Below the pieces are notes generated by a model. The model did not search any database and was not told where the DNA came from. It was given only the letters and a program-made list of their open reading frames with translations. A stretch of DNA of 64,000 nt from Limnohabitans sp. 2KL-17 (lineage in GTDB: Bacteria; Pseudomonadota; Gammaproteobacteria; Burkholderiales; Burkholderiaceae_C): the NCBI RefSeq assembly GCF_003063415.1, contig NZ_NESK01000001.1:151402-215401 (forward strand). The letters are read 5' to 3'. Positions 37,555 to 47,520 of this stretch are shown in pieces (position 1 is the first letter of the stretch; each line of letters begins with the position of its first letter). A program made the translations under genes and the position numbers.

Positions 37555-38640
37555 ATGCAAGCCCTCCACATCCACGCAGGCCCCAAAGCCTTGGTCCACA
37601 TCCGTGAGCACGGCATTCAACCCGAACATATAGGCGTGATCCCGGGTGCAGCCGGTGGCCCCAAGGGGCTGATCCTCGGGGCACTGGACCGTTTCATTTT
37701 TGGCCACTGGTTGACCCAAAGCCTTCAGCCGGTCGACCTGGTGGGTGCATCTATTGGCGCTTGGCGGATGGCCACCGCCTGTCTGAACAACCCGGTGGCC
37801 GCCTTCGAGCGGCTGGAACGCGACTACATCCACCAGCACTATGAACCGCTGCCTGGCCAAAAGCGCGTGAGCGCCGAGCAGGTGAGCGAGGCCTTTGGCC
37901 AAAGCCTGCAAGCCTTTTACGGGGGTCGCATTGGTGAGGTGTTAAGCCATCCGCGTTACCGACTTCACATCGTCACCTCTCATGGGCGAAACGTGTTGCA
38001 CCGCGAGCATTCGGTGGCCATGCCATTGGGCTACGCCGGGGCATTCTTGAGCAATGCGGTGCACCGCCGTGCTCTTGGCGCTTGGCTGGAGCGGGTGGTT
38101 TTTTCGGGCCAGGGTGCGCCATTGCCCTTTGATGCGACAGATTTTCGCACCCGCATGGTGAACCTGAACGAAGACAACTTCATGCCCGCGCTTCAAGCGA
38201 GTTGCTCGATCCCGTTTGCCCTAAAAGCTGTGCACGACATTCCCGGCGCCCCCAAAGGCGCGTATTGGGACGGCGGTATCACCGACTACCACCTGCACCT
38301 GAACTGGACCGCTCGCTCGCAAGGCGCAGACCGCGCGCTGGTGCTGTATCCGCACTTTCAGCAAGCGGTCGTCCCTGGCTGGCTCGACAAAGCCCTCAAG
38401 TGGCGACATGGCGCGACATCTTTCCTGGACAGTACCATCGTGCTCGCACCCAACCCCGAGTGGGTCAAGACCCTGCCCAACGGCAAACTGCCCGACCGCC
38501 AGGACTTCATGACCTACGACCGCGATCTGGCGTGGCGTGTGAAGGTTTGGAATGCGGCGGCGCGGGCCAGTCAGCAGCTGGCCGATGAGTTTGCCCAGTG
38601 GCTGAACCGGCCAGATCCTGCGCGGATTCAACCGCTGTGA
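37555..38640 (+). CDS. patatin-like phospholipase family protein
   Basis: 361 residues from the ATG at 37555. Oxyanion loop GAAGGPKGL near residue 33, nucleophile Ser in GASIGAW (GxSxG), and the catalytic Asp in YWDGGITDYH. A Ser-Asp dyad hydrolase acting on lipids or esters. The GGAG preceding 37555 is directly adjacent to the ATG, which is poor spacing; an ATG 45 bases upstream in the same frame (37510) is the alternative. No signal peptide. The 228 bases upstream of 37555 hold no other feature I can support. Confidence 0.85.
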   Translation: MQALHIHAGPKALVHIREHGIQPEHIGVIPGAAGGPKGLILGALDRFIFGHWLTQSLQPVDLVGASIGAWRMATACLNNPVAAFERLERDYIHQHYEPLPGQKRVSAEQVSEAFGQSLQAFYGGRIGEVLSHPRYRLHIVTSHGRNVLHREHSVAMPLGYAGAFLSNAVHRRALGAWLERVVFSGQGAPLPFDATDFRTRMVNLNEDNFMPALQASCSIPFALKAVHDIPGAPKGAYWDGGITDYHLHLNWTARSQGADRALVLYPHFQQAVVPGWLDKALKWRHGATSFLDSTIVLAPNPEWVKTLPNGKLPDRQDFMTYDRDLAWRVKVWNAAARASQQLADEFAQWLNRPDPARIQPL

Positions 38641-38661
38641 TCAGGCTGGGATAATCACCCC

Positions 38662-39615
38662 ATGCAAACCGAAATTCAGTTTCTTAGCGCCGCTCTCTAC
38701 AAGTTTGTTGACTTGCCCGATTTCGCCGATCTGCAGGCCCCTTTGCAAGCCTGTTGTGAAGCCAACGATGTCAAAGGCACCCTGCTTTTGGCGCACGAAG
38801 GCATCAACGGCACGATTGCCGGGCCAGAATCCGGGGTGAGGGTGGTGCTGGCGTTTTTGCACGCCGACCCGCGCCTAGCATCGCTGCAGCACAAAGAGTC
38901 CTGGAGCCCCAAGCCGCCGTTCACCCGCATGAAGGTCAGACTTAAAAAAGAGATCGTCACTTTGCGGGTGCCCGAACTTGACCCGAACAAAACAGTGGGC
39001 CAGTACGTCAAGCCCGCAGACTGGAACGCTTTGTTGGCCGATCCCGATGTGGTGGTGATCGACACCCGCAACGACTACGAGGTGGCGATTGGCACGTTCA
39101 AAGGTGCGGTCAATCCTGACATAAAAAACTTCGTGCAGTTGCCCGCCTGGCTGGATGCACAGCCGTATTTTCAGGGTGAAGCCGCCAAAAAGACCAAGGT
39201 GGCGATGTTCTGCACAGGCGGCATCCGCTGCGAGAAATCCACAGCCCTCATGAAAATGCGCGGCTTTGCCGAGGTCTACCACCTCGAAGGCGGCATCCTC
39301 AAATACTTGGAAGAAGTGGCACCCGAGCAAAGCATGTGGGAAGGGGAGTGTTTTGTGTTTGACGAACGCGTGAGCGTCGGCCACGGCCTGGGCGTGGGCA
39401 GCCACGACTTGTGCCGCTCTTGCCGCTGGCCCTTGAGCGTGCAAGACAAGTTGTCGCCGCACTATGTGTTGGGCGTGAGTTGCGCCCATTGCCACGACCA
39501 GCGCACACCCGAGCAAAAGGAAAAAATGGCCGAGCGCCAGCGTCAGGTGGAGCTGGCCGAGGCGCGGGGCGAGGTGCACGTGGGTGCCAAAATGCCTGTG
39601 CACGGCGCCCACTGA
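38662..39615 (+). CDS. trhO: tRNA uridine(34) hydroxylase, rhodanese family
   Basis: 317 residues. N-terminal ferredoxin-like domain ([14 protein letters not shown]), rhodanese domain with [20 protein letters not shown] and the active-site loop [10 protein letters not shown] (Cys184, Cys190), then a Cys-rich C-terminal region ([16 protein letters not shown]) that may bind metal. TrhO (YceA) makes 5-hydroxyuridine at wobble position 34 of some tRNAs. Starts 21 bases after the patatin gene. Confidence 0.94.
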   Translation: MQTEIQFLSAALYKFVDLPDFADLQAPLQACCEANDVKGTLLLAHEGINGTIAGPESGVRVVLAFLHADPRLASLQHKESWSPKPPFTRMKVRLKKEIVTLRVPELDPNKTVGQYVKPADWNALLADPDVVVIDTRNDYEVAIGTFKGAVNPDIKNFVQLPAWLDAQPYFQGEAAKKTKVAMFCTGGIRCEKSTALMKMRGFAEVYHLEGGILKYLEEVAPEQSMWEGECFVFDERVSVGHGLGVGSHDLCRSCRWPLSVQDKLSPHYVLGVSCAHCHDQRTPEQKEKMAERQRQVELAEARGEVHVGAKMPVHGAH

Positions 39616-39642
39616 GCATCGCCTCGCATAGCAAGGCCATGG

Positions 39643-39664
39643 TTGAGCCGACAGGCTCAATCTT
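39643..39664 (+). terminator. terminator-like hairpin after trhO
   Basis: TTGAGCC (39643-39649), loop GACA, GGCTCAA (39654-39660), then TCTT. Between two convergent genes; the U-tract is weak. Confidence 0.45.
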
Positions 39665-39673
39665 GTGATTGAC

Positions 39674-40810
39674 TCACAAACTTGTCAGCAGCATGTCCCG
39701 GTATTCGTCGGCCGAGGCAATGCGCGGGTTGGTTTTGTGGCAATGGTCCGCCAGCGCGCCAGCAATGACCGCATCAAACTGCGTTTCGGCCACGCCCATG
39801 GCTTTCAGACCGGTGGGCAGGCCCAGACGGGCGTTCATGTCGCGAATGGCGTCGGGAATGTCCGAGCCGCTTTGCAGGCCCATGGCCTGGGCCATGCGGT
39901 TCAGGCGGTTTTCTTTTTGCACCGATTCGGCCACAGCGTTAAAGCGCACCACGGCTGGCAAAAACATGGCGTTCAATGTGCCATGGTGCAGGCGGGGATT
40001 GACACCGCCCAGGCTGTGGCTGAGCGAATGCACGCAACCGAGGCCTTTCTGGAAAGCCATTGCGCCTTGCATACTGGCGCTCATCATGTTCAGGCGGGCA
40101 TCGCGGTCTTGCCCGTTCACGGTGGCGCGTTCGATGTTGGCCCAACCGCGTGCCAAACCGTCCAGCGCGATGCCGTCTGCGGGCGGGTTGAAGGGGGCCG
40201 CCATGAAGGTTTCCATGCAATGGGCCACGGCGTCCATGCCGGTGGCCGCCGTGAGCATAGGGGGCAGACCAAAGGTCAGTTCAGGGTCACAAATGGCGGC
40301 TTTGGGCACGATGAACCAAGAATGAAAGCCCAGTTTGCGCCCATCATCAAGTATCAAAATTGCCCCTCGGGCCACTTCGCTGCCAGTGCCGCTGGTGGTG
40401 GGCACGGCAATGATCGGGGCCACTCTGTCGGTGATCTTGAGCGAGCCGCCCTCGATGGTGGCGTAGGTTTTGAGTGGGCCTTCGTGGCTGACGGCAATGC
40501 TCACGCCCTTGGCGCAGTCGATCGCTGATCCGCCGCCCACCGCGATCAAGCCGTCACAGCCGTGCTCTTTGTACATGGCCGCTGCAGCGCGAACTGCAGC
40601 CTCGGTCGGGTTGGAAGGGGTCTGGTCAAACACTGTGACGGGCAAGCCGGGCAGGGCGTCCAGTGCTTTTTGCAACACACCAGCGGCCTTGACGCCCGCA
40701 TCGGTAACGATCAGGGGTTTGCGGATGCCCACGCGCTCACATTCGGCCTGCAGAAGTTTGACCGCGCCAAAGTCGATCTGTATCTGGGTGACGTAATTGA
40801 TGAAAGACAT
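39674..40810 (-). CDS. iron-containing (group III) alcohol dehydrogenase
   Basis: 378 residues from the ATG at 40810 with GGAG nine bases upstream; an earlier in-frame ATG overlaps that site. NAD(P)-binding GGGSAIDCAKG near residue 95, and metal-ligand motifs GMDAVAHCMETF and GCVHSLSHSLGG (Asp and His). Oxidises or forms short alcohols or 4-hydroxyacids. It stands alone on the minus strand, divergent from an esterase gene over about 175 bases, which suggests a shared regulatory region. Confidence 0.93.
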   Translation of the reverse strand: MSFINYVTQIQIDFGAVKLLQAECERVGIRKPLIVTDAGVKAAGVLQKALDALPGLPVTVFDQTPSNPTEAAVRAAAAMYKEHGCDGLIAVGGGSAIDCAKGVSIAVSHEGPLKTYATIEGGSLKITDRVAPIIAVPTTSGTGSEVARGAILILDDGRKLGFHSWFIVPKAAICDPELTFGLPPMLTAATGMDAVAHCMETFMAAPFNPPADGIALDGLARGWANIERATVNGQDRDARLNMMSASMQGAMAFQKGLGCVHSLSHSLGGVNPRLHHGTLNAMFLPAVVRFNAVAESVQKENRLNRMAQAMGLQSGSDIPDAIRDMNARLGLPTGLKAMGVAETQFDAVIAGALADHCHKTNPRIASADEYRDMLLTSL

Positions 40811-40986
40811 TCTGAAAAACTCCAATCAGGTGGGCGCAACGGGGATCAGGTGACAGACCCGAGCAGCAGAGCGTTGTACGATTCAAGGTCTATTTTGAGG
40901 TAAGAATCGCCTTTGGCCTTGTCACCCTTGTTTGGTTTCAGGGTGTGCAACAGCGGATCCATACCGACCACCCCAACAGCCTCCTC

Positions 40987-41958
40987 ATGAGCAGCCACCA
41001 CACCAACCCCCGGTCCTTGCTGAATGCCGCCACACGCAGTTTGATCGAGCGCGTGCACCGCGCAGGCCGCCCGCCCATGGCGGTCATGACCCCTGAACAA
41101 GCCCGCGAGTTTTACGACATCGGTGGCCCCATGCTCGACCTGCAACCCCCGCCACATGTGGACCGGGTGGAAAACCTGTTCATTCCTGCCCGCGATGGTC
41201 ACCCCATGCCCGCCCGCCTGTATGCCCCCCAGCAAAGCCCGGATGATCCTGCCTTTCCCGTGCTGCTTTACCTCCATGGCGGTGGTTTCACCGTGGGCAG
41301 CCTGACCACGCACGATGTGCTGTGCCGCCAACTGAGCCGCCTGGGACATTGCGCCGTGGTGTCGCTGGACTACCGCCTGGCACCGGAGCACCGGTTTCCA
41401 ACGGCCGTTCACGATGCCTGGGACGCGCTGAACTGGCTTCACCAGCACGCGCAAAGTCTGGGGCTGGACGGCACCCGGCTGGCGGTGGGGGGCGACAGCG
41501 CAGGGGGAACGCTGAGCGCCGTTTGCGCCCTGATGGCACGCGATGCGGGCTTGAAACTGCGCCTTCAATTGCTGTTCTACCCGGGCACCATCGCCCACCA
41601 GGACACCGCTTCGCACCACACATTTGCCGAGGGCTTCATGCTGGACCAGGCGACAGTGGACTGGTTTTTTGCCCAATACATTGACCCGACTGACCGCGAG
41701 GACTGGCGTTTTGCCCCCTTGAATGCCCCGGATCATTCGGGTCTGCCACCGGCCTGGATCGGTCTGGCCGAATGCGACCCCCTGGTGGACGAGGGCGTGC
41801 AATATGCCGACACCCTGCGCTTGGCCAGTGTGCCCGTGGATCTGGAAATTTACAAAGGCGTTGTCCACGGGTTCATCACCATGGGCCGGGCCATCCCCGA
41901 TGCCCTGAAAGCGCATGCCGATGCGGGCAGGGCCTTGAAAACCGCTTTTGAAAGTTGA
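40987..41958 (+). CDS. alpha/beta hydrolase, hormone-sensitive lipase family
   Basis: 323 residues from the ATG at 40987. HGGGFTVGS oxyanion motif, nucleophile Ser in GGDSAGGT, catalytic Asp in ECDPLVDEG and His in VHGFITMG. Esterase on short-chain esters, cytosolic. The next gene starts 3 bases after the stop, so the esterase and the thioesterase-acetyltransferase fusion are one operon. Confidence 0.92.
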   Translation: MSSHHTNPRSLLNAATRSLIERVHRAGRPPMAVMTPEQAREFYDIGGPMLDLQPPPHVDRVENLFIPARDGHPMPARLYAPQQSPDDPAFPVLLYLHGGGFTVGSLTTHDVLCRQLSRLGHCAVVSLDYRLAPEHRFPTAVHDAWDALNWLHQHAQSLGLDGTRLAVGGDSAGGTLSAVCALMARDAGLKLRLQLLFYPGTIAHQDTASHHTFAEGFMLDQATVDWFFAQYIDPTDREDWRFAPLNAPDHSGLPPAWIGLAECDPLVDEGVQYADTLRLASVPVDLEIYKGVVHGFITMGRAIPDALKAHADAGRALKTAFES

Positions 41959-41961
41959 ACC

Positions 41962-42825
41962 ATGAAACCCCAGGACTTCCGTTTTTCTCACCGCATGCGC
42001 GTTCGCTGGGTTGAGGTCGACATGCAGAAAATCGTCTTCAATGGCCATTACCTCATGTACTTCGACACCGCCGTGACCGAGTATTGGCGCAAGCTGGCCA
42101 TGCCTTATGCCGACACCATGCACCAGCTGGGTGGCGATCTGTTTGTCAAAAAGGCCAGCATCGAGTACCACGCCAGCGCTGAAATGGACGACTTTCTGAC
42201 GGTGTGCATGCGCTGTGACCGCATTGGCAACTCGTCCATGACCTTTGTGGGGGCCATTTTTCGGGGGGATGAACTGCTGATCACCAGCGAGCTGGTTTAT
42301 GTGTATGCCGATCCGGTGGCCAAAAAGAGCCAGCCCATAGCGGCCCCCTTGCGCGACATGATGGAAGGTTTTGAACGCGGCGAAGACATGGTGCAGGTTC
42401 ACGTCGGTTCATGGCACGACTTCAAACACCTGGCCAGCCCACTGCGCACCGAGGTGTTTGTGCATGAGCAAAAAGTGCCCGCCGAGATGGAGTGGGACCA
42501 CGAGGACGACACGGCCTTGCACGCTGTGGCTCTTAACCGCATGGGCATGCCCCTGGCCACGGGTCGCCTGCTGCAACAAGCGCCCGGTGTGGCTCGGATT
42601 GGCCGCATGGCTGTGAAAAAGCCAATGCGCGGCAGTGATCTGGGCCATCGGGTGCTGCATGCGCTGATGGACGCTGCCAAAAATCGGGGCGATACCCAGG
42701 TGGTTTTGCATGCCCAATGCAGCGCCGAAGGCTTTTACAAACGCGCTGGCTTCATCCCACACGGGGCGATTTTTGAAGAGGCAGGCATTGCGCACATCGA
42801 GATGGTGCGCGCGCTGGAACACTGA
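41962..42825 (+). CDS. fusion of acyl-CoA thioesterase (YbgC/FadM type) and GNAT acetyltransferase
   Basis: 287 residues in two parts. Residues 1 to about 130 form a hotdog thioesterase (VRWVEVDMQKIVFNGHYLMY as the active-site loop and helix; VYADPVAKKSQPIAAPLR at the end). Residues about 140-287 form an ElaA-like GNAT domain (SPLRTEVFVHEQKVP; IGRMAVKKPMRGSDLGHRVL as the acetyl-CoA loop; AEGFYKRAGFIPHG). The canonical R-G-x-G loop is RGSDLG here. Both halves use CoA thioesters. The frame runs straight through both domains. Confidence 0.85.
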   Translation: MKPQDFRFSHRMRVRWVEVDMQKIVFNGHYLMYFDTAVTEYWRKLAMPYADTMHQLGGDLFVKKASIEYHASAEMDDFLTVCMRCDRIGNSSMTFVGAIFRGDELLITSELVYVYADPVAKKSQPIAAPLRDMMEGFERGEDMVQVHVGSWHDFKHLASPLRTEVFVHEQKVPAEMEWDHEDDTALHAVALNRMGMPLATGRLLQQAPGVARIGRMAVKKPMRGSDLGHRVLHALMDAAKNRGDTQVVLHAQCSAEGFYKRAGFIPHGAIFEEAGIAHIEMVRALEH

Positions 42826-42918
42826 AACCCGCCAAGGCCTGCTCGGCCCAGCAACCACAGCCGCCTGCATGCGGCGAGTGAATGCTTTCAGTCGGTCTGG
42901 TGTGCCGGCGGGTGGGGG

Positions 42919-44751
42919 TCAGACCGTATCGGCCATCACAGCTTCGGGCGCTGAAGGCTTGGCCAGCTTGCGGATGGACTCCATCAGGGCATCGGTGTCA
43001 AAAGGCTTGGGAATCATGCCCGAGAAGCCGACAGCAAAACATTCATCGGCCAGGTCAGCGGCCAGGTTGGCGGTGAAGGCCAGCACGGGGACATTGCAGA
43101 AAGGCGCCGCGAAGTGCGAGCGCACCCGGCGCATCACCTCCACGCCGTTAATGTCCGGCATGATGATGTCCAGAAGCACCAAATCAAAGTGCTCGGTACC
43201 CATTTTGCGCAGGGCTTCCTCACCGTTCGGGGCTTCATCGATGATGCAGTCGGGCGCTTCATGCAAAATGGTTGCGCGAGCCACCATGCGGTTCATGGTG
43301 TGGTCGTCCACCAGCAAAATGCGCAGTTTTCTGCCCAGCACCGGGTTGTTGGCGACCGGGGCAGGGGCAGTGGCTTTTTCTAGCACGGGTTCAACCAGTT
43401 GGACTGGTAGCTCAACTCGAAAAGTCGAGCCTTTGTTGGGTGTGCTGTCCAGTGAAATCTGGCCACCCCAGGCCCGCAGCAGCGCCAGCGTGATGGACAG
43501 GCCCAGCCCGTTGCCACGCAGGGCCATCCCCTCGGTGGGCGCCTGGATGTGCACTTGCACAAAGGGCTCGAAGATGTGCTCGCGTTTGGCCGGGTCTATG
43601 CCATAACCCGTGTCATGCACGCTGAGCATCAGGGTGCCTTTTGAATCGCCCTGTCCTCGCCACTGGGCCTGCAACAGAACAGTGCCGCGTTCGGTGAACT
43701 TGATGGCATTGCCCAGCAGATTGAGCAAAATCTGGGTCAGCCGTTGGGGATCAACCATGGCCCAGGCCGGCAGGTGGTCAATGCCCTGCAGTTCGAACGC
43801 CAAGCCTTTTTCCAATGCCTGTCCTTTCAGGGTTTGGTGCACCTGCAGCAGCAGCTTGGGCAACTGGGTTGGTTGCATCGTCAGCATGAAATTACCTTGA
43901 CGAATCTGCGAATAGTCCAACAAGTCGTTGATGATGGTCAGCAGGTGCGAAGCGGCCAGAAAGGCGTAGCCGATCTGTTCTGTCGCCTCATCAGGCAGGT
44001 CTTCGCGCTTGTTGAGCAGGGCCAGGTAGCCATTGACCCCATTGAGTGGCGTGCGCATTTCATGGCTGACGGAGGACAGAAATTTGTCCTTGTGCTCGTT
44101 GGCCTTTTCAAGCGCGAGGGCCAGCAAGTTCAGGCGCAGGTTGATGCGTTCAATGCGCTTGATCTGCTGAAGGTTAACCCCTTCGATGGTGGTCACCAGC
44201 AGCATTTGCGTCACGATGAAAAAGCAGTGCATCACTGCGCCAAACCGCAATTCACTGGGAGACGCATGCCCAACGATGGGCAGGATCTCGTAGCTTTGGA
44301 GGGCAAACAGGCCCAGCACGGCCCCCAGACACAACATCAAAAATGCATTGCACCAGGCACGAGAGAGTACGAACAGCATCATCAGCGGCACGATGCCAAG
44401 CCAGATGAGCGCTGGAGAGGTCACCCCCCCGGTCATGCCCGCATTGATCAAAATCGTGGCCAGCAAGGTCAGCTGAAACAGCAGCATTGCTGGTAACAGG
44501 CGTTTGCCCAGCCACCAAACCAATATGGAAAAGAAAATACCCCCGATGGTGCTTATGCACAGATATCCAGTCTGCTCAAAGCCCAAGTTGATCAGCAACA
44601 CGCACAAGGGAATCAGCACTGTGGCGCCACTCAGTGTGAACGCCAGAAAGTACAAGTCGCCGGTTGTACGGCGTCCGATGGGCAACTTGCGACGGGCTGA
44701 CTGAAGCCATCTATAGGCCGTTGGCATCCCGGTAGAAGCACTGCTATTCAT
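42919..44751 (-). CDS. hybrid sensor histidine kinase / response regulator
   Basis: 610 residues. N-terminal membrane sensor with about six hydrophobic helices (residues 33-190), a short coiled linker, HisKA with phosphoacceptor His230 (SSVSHEMRTPLNG), HATPase with Asn347 in the N box, HDTGYGID and GNGLGLS, then a C-terminal receiver domain with Asp528 (LVLLDIIMPD) and acidic pair VDD at 481-483. No separate output domain or adjacent response regulator is seen, so an Hpt protein or distant regulator is needed for onward signalling. The signal is unknown. It ends convergent with the thioesterase fusion. Confidence 0.92.
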   Translation of the reverse strand: MNSSASTGMPTAYRWLQSARRKLPIGRRTTGDLYFLAFTLSGATVLIPLCVLLINLGFEQTGYLCISTIGGIFFSILVWWLGKRLLPAMLLFQLTLLATILINAGMTGGVTSPALIWLGIVPLMMLFVLSRAWCNAFLMLCLGAVLGLFALQSYEILPIVGHASPSELRFGAVMHCFFIVTQMLLVTTIEGVNLQQIKRIERINLRLNLLALALEKANEHKDKFLSSVSHEMRTPLNGVNGYLALLNKREDLPDEATEQIGYAFLAASHLLTIINDLLDYSQIRQGNFMLTMQPTQLPKLLLQVHQTLKGQALEKGLAFELQGIDHLPAWAMVDPQRLTQILLNLLGNAIKFTERGTVLLQAQWRGQGDSKGTLMLSVHDTGYGIDPAKREHIFEPFVQVHIQAPTEGMALRGNGLGLSITLALLRAWGGQISLDSTPNKGSTFRVELPVQLVEPVLEKATAPAPVANNPVLGRKLRILLVDDHTMNRMVARATILHEAPDCIIDEAPNGEEALRKMGTEHFDLVLLDIIMPDINGVEVMRRVRSHFAAPFCNVPVLAFTANLAADLADECFAVGFSGMIPKPFDTDALMESIRKLAKPSAPEAVMADTV

Positions 44752-44801
44752 GTGTCTGCAAGTTGTTCTCAGGCCATCGGAAAATGGGTGCGAAATTTCG
44801 A

Positions 44802-45737
44802 TTAAAGGGTGTCGTTCAGAATAGCATACGGCACGTCAATAGCCTGCAGATTGGCCACCTTTCTCAAGTCCTGAGTGCCGCAAACCAGCGAATCCCAACC
44901 CGAACCGTCTGGTCGTGGAGATGCCATGACGACCGTGGCACAGGGCTGATCTGGCTCGTCGATGGCATACAGCTCCTGACCGGCTATCAACTGTTGTGGG
45001 GAAAATGCCCGCAGCATGCGCCGCTTGAGGGTGCCCCGATACTGGCTTCGGGCCACCACCTCCTGCCCTGGGTAGCAGCCTTTTTTAAAGTTCACGCCCC
45101 CGACAGATTCGTAGTTGAGCATTTGCGGTATGAAGGCTTCAAAGAGCGCCAGGTTGATCAAGGGCACTGCGCTGAGCACCTCGGCCCATTGCCACAGTTC
45201 GGTTGCCAGCGCTTCACCCGCCGGTGCAGCTTGATCGTTCGGGGCCAGCCAGAGCGCACGCGCCAGACGCAGATCGCCAAAGACCATAGGGTACAGCGCC
45301 ACTGCATGGCCTGCCGCGTCCACAGGCACGGTTTGCCATGGCTCGGCGTCCGCCAGCAGGGTCTGGGCCGGCTCTCCCAGCAGGCCAAACAGTTGCCATT
45401 GCGCAGTGACATCGCTGAGTTTGACCTTGGCGCGCAGCACGAACATGGACAGGCGCTTGAGCGTCTGGGCCAGCAAATCGAGGCTCAAAACCAGCAAAAC
45501 CGTGTCTGGCGATGTTTTGATGACCACGAAACTGGCTTGCATACGGCCCTTGGACGAGCAAAAGGCCGCCAGGCGCGATTGGCCCACGGGCAGCAGCAGC
45601 ACGTCGTTGCTCAATTGGTTGTGCAAAAAGTTGGCCGCGTCTTCACCTTGGGCCTGAATCACCCCCCATTGGGGCAATGCGCTGACGCCGTTCAAAAGGG
45701 CTTGGGTCTGAGGGCTGAGTTCTGCAGGGGTGTTCAT
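44802..45737 (-). CDS. ygfZ: folate-binding protein YgfZ (iron-sulfur cluster maintenance)
   Basis: 311 residues from the ATG at 45737. GcvT-like fold with the family signature KGCYPGQE (Cys221). YgfZ helps keep certain iron-sulfur enzymes active, with tetrahydrofolate. It is divergent from mltG across about 70 bases, an arrangement common in Burkholderiales. Confidence 0.93.
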   Translation of the reverse strand: MNTPAELSPQTQALLNGVSALPQWGVIQAQGEDAANFLHNQLSNDVLLLPVGQSRLAAFCSSKGRMQASFVVIKTSPDTVLLVLSLDLLAQTLKRLSMFVLRAKVKLSDVTAQWQLFGLLGEPAQTLLADAEPWQTVPVDAAGHAVALYPMVFGDLRLARALWLAPNDQAAPAGEALATELWQWAEVLSAVPLINLALFEAFIPQMLNYESVGGVNFKKGCYPGQEVVARSQYRGTLKRRMLRAFSPQQLIAGQELYAIDEPDQPCATVVMASPRPDGSGWDSLVCGTQDLRKVANLQAIDVPYAILNDTL

Positions 45738-45808
45738 ATCGCGGCTCTGTCGTCTTGCAAAGGGGTGAATTATCATCCCCACCACGTTTTCAACATTCGA
45801 ACAAGGAC

Positions 45809-46825
45809 ATGGCCGTTCTCAAAGGCTTGATGAAGTTACTGACAAGCCTGCTGGTGATGGCCTTAGGCCTTGCGGCTGGGGCTTTATGGTGGATTCAACA
45901 GCCGCTGGACACGCGCCAAGCCACGCTGGATTTGTCCATCGAGCCCGGCACATCGCCCAAAGCGATTGCGCAGGCCGTGGCCAACGCTGGAGCGCACACC
46001 TCACCCACACTCTTGTATGCGTGGTTTCGTTTGTCGGGCCAATCGCGCCAGATGCGTGCGGGCAGCTACGAAATTGCGCCGGACACCACACCCCAACGGC
46101 TGTTGAACATGCTGGTGCGTGGCGAGGAAAGCCTGCGCAGCGTGACGATTGTGGAAGGCTGGAACTGGCGGCAAGTGCGCCAGGCCCTGGCCAAGGCCGA
46201 CAAGCTCAAACCCGACAGCAGCGCTTTGCCCGATGACGTGCTGATGGCCCAACTTGGCCGGCCAGGTGTAGCCCCGGAAGGGCGCTTTTACGCGGACACC
46301 TACGCCTATGCCAAGGGCTCGAGCGATCTGGCGGTATTGCAGCGGGCCATGAAGTCCATGGACAAGCATTTGCATCAGGCCTGGGATGCACGCCAGGCCG
46401 ATGTGTCGGTCAAGTCACCTGAAGAAGCCCTGATCCTGGCCAGCATCGTTGAAAAAGAAACCGGCAAGGGCTCGGACCGGCCCATGATTTCGGGCGTTTT
46501 TCACAACCGGCTGCGCATTGGCATGATGCTGCAGACCGACCCGACCGTGATTTATGGGCTGGGCGAAGCCTTTGATGGCAACCTGCGCCGCATTCATCTG
46601 CGCACCGACACGCCCTGGAACACTTACACCCGCGGTGGTTTGCCGCCCACACCGATTGCCATGCCTGGCAAAGCGGCGCTGCTTGCGGCTGTGCAACCAG
46701 CCAAGACGCAAGCCTTGTATTTTGTGGCCAAAGGCGATGGCAACAGCCACTTCAGTGCCACGTTGGACGAGCACAACCGGGCAGTCAACCGTTACCAACG
46801 CGGCATCCAGCCTCCCAAAGACTGA
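45809..46825 (+). CDS. mltG: endolytic murein transglycosylase MltG
   Basis: 338 residues from the ATG at 45809. One N-terminal membrane anchor ([19 protein letters not shown]), a LysM-like region ([20 protein letters not shown]), and the YceG catalytic domain with IVEKETG near residue 214, [16 protein letters not shown] and YNTY-type ending ([14 protein letters not shown]). Cuts nascent glycan strands at the outer face of the inner membrane. Followed by tmk after 53 bases, the usual mltG-tmk-holB order. Confidence 0.95.
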   Translation: MAVLKGLMKLLTSLLVMALGLAAGALWWIQQPLDTRQATLDLSIEPGTSPKAIAQAVANAGAHTSPTLLYAWFRLSGQSRQMRAGSYEIAPDTTPQRLLNMLVRGEESLRSVTIVEGWNWRQVRQALAKADKLKPDSSALPDDVLMAQLGRPGVAPEGRFYADTYAYAKGSSDLAVLQRAMKSMDKHLHQAWDARQADVSVKSPEEALILASIVEKETGKGSDRPMISGVFHNRLRIGMMLQTDPTVIYGLGEAFDGNLRRIHLRTDTPWNTYTRGGLPPTPIAMPGKAALLAAVQPAKTQALYFVAKGDGNSHFSATLDEHNRAVNRYQRGIQPPKD

Positions 46826-46878
46826 GGCTGGCCCTTGAGAGCCTGCGACAATCGGTTTTTACCCATTTCACACAGCCC

Positions 46879-47520
46879 ATGACACGCGGTTTGTTCATCA
46901 GTTTTGAAGGTATCGACGGTGCTGGCAAGTCCACGCACATCGAGCGCGTGGCCCACTTGTTCCAACAAACGGGCAGGGCGGTGGTGCTGAGCCGTGAGCC
47001 GGGCGGCACCCCCTTGTCTGAAAAGCTGCGCGAGCTCGTGCTGCATGAGCCTATGGACCCGTTGACCGAGGCGCTGCTGATGTTTGCAGCCCGCCGTGAG
47101 CACTTGGTGCAAGTGATCGAGCCTGCGCTGGCCCGGGGTGACGTGGTCTTGTGTGACCGCTTCACTGACGCCACATTTGCCTACCAGGGTGGTGGCCGGG
47201 GTTTTGACTGGCAGGTGCTGGCCCAACTGGAGCGCATGGTGCAAGCCCAGCCTGATGGCACCTTGCGCCAGCCCGAACTCACCCTCTGGTTTGATCTGGA
47301 CCCGCACATCGCTGCGCAGCGCCTCGCCTCGGCCCGCGTGCCTGACAAATTCGAGTCGCAACCCGCCGACTTTTTTGCCGCGGTGCGCGCCGGCTACGCC
47401 AGGCGCCAAAACGAAATGCCCCATCGTTTTGCGCGCATTGATGCCGCCCAGGCGATGGACGCCGTGGGTGCGGATGTGGACCGTGTGGTGGCCGATTGGC
47501 TGAAACGGAACACCCCATGA
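46879..47520 (+). CDS. tmk: thymidylate kinase
   Basis: 213 residues. P-loop [11 protein letters not shown], the [16 protein letters not shown] substrate motif (DR[YF]), and [14 protein letters not shown]. Phosphorylates dTMP to dTDP. The stop overlaps holB by four bases. Confidence 0.97.
   Translation: MTRGLFISFEGIDGAGKSTHIERVAHLFQQTGRAVVLSREPGGTPLSEKLRELVLHEPMDPLTEALLMFAARREHLVQVIEPALARGDVVLCDRFTDATFAYQGGGRGFDWQVLAQLERMVQAQPDGTLRQPELTLWFDLDPHIAAQRLASARVPDKFESQPADFFAAVRAGYARRQNEMPHRFARIDAAQAMDAVGADVDRVVADWLKRNTP

Noticed and set aside
40846..42402. 518-codon open frame on the minus strand
   Set aside because: Covers the esterase and the thioesterase fusion in antisense; no motif or ribosome binding site.
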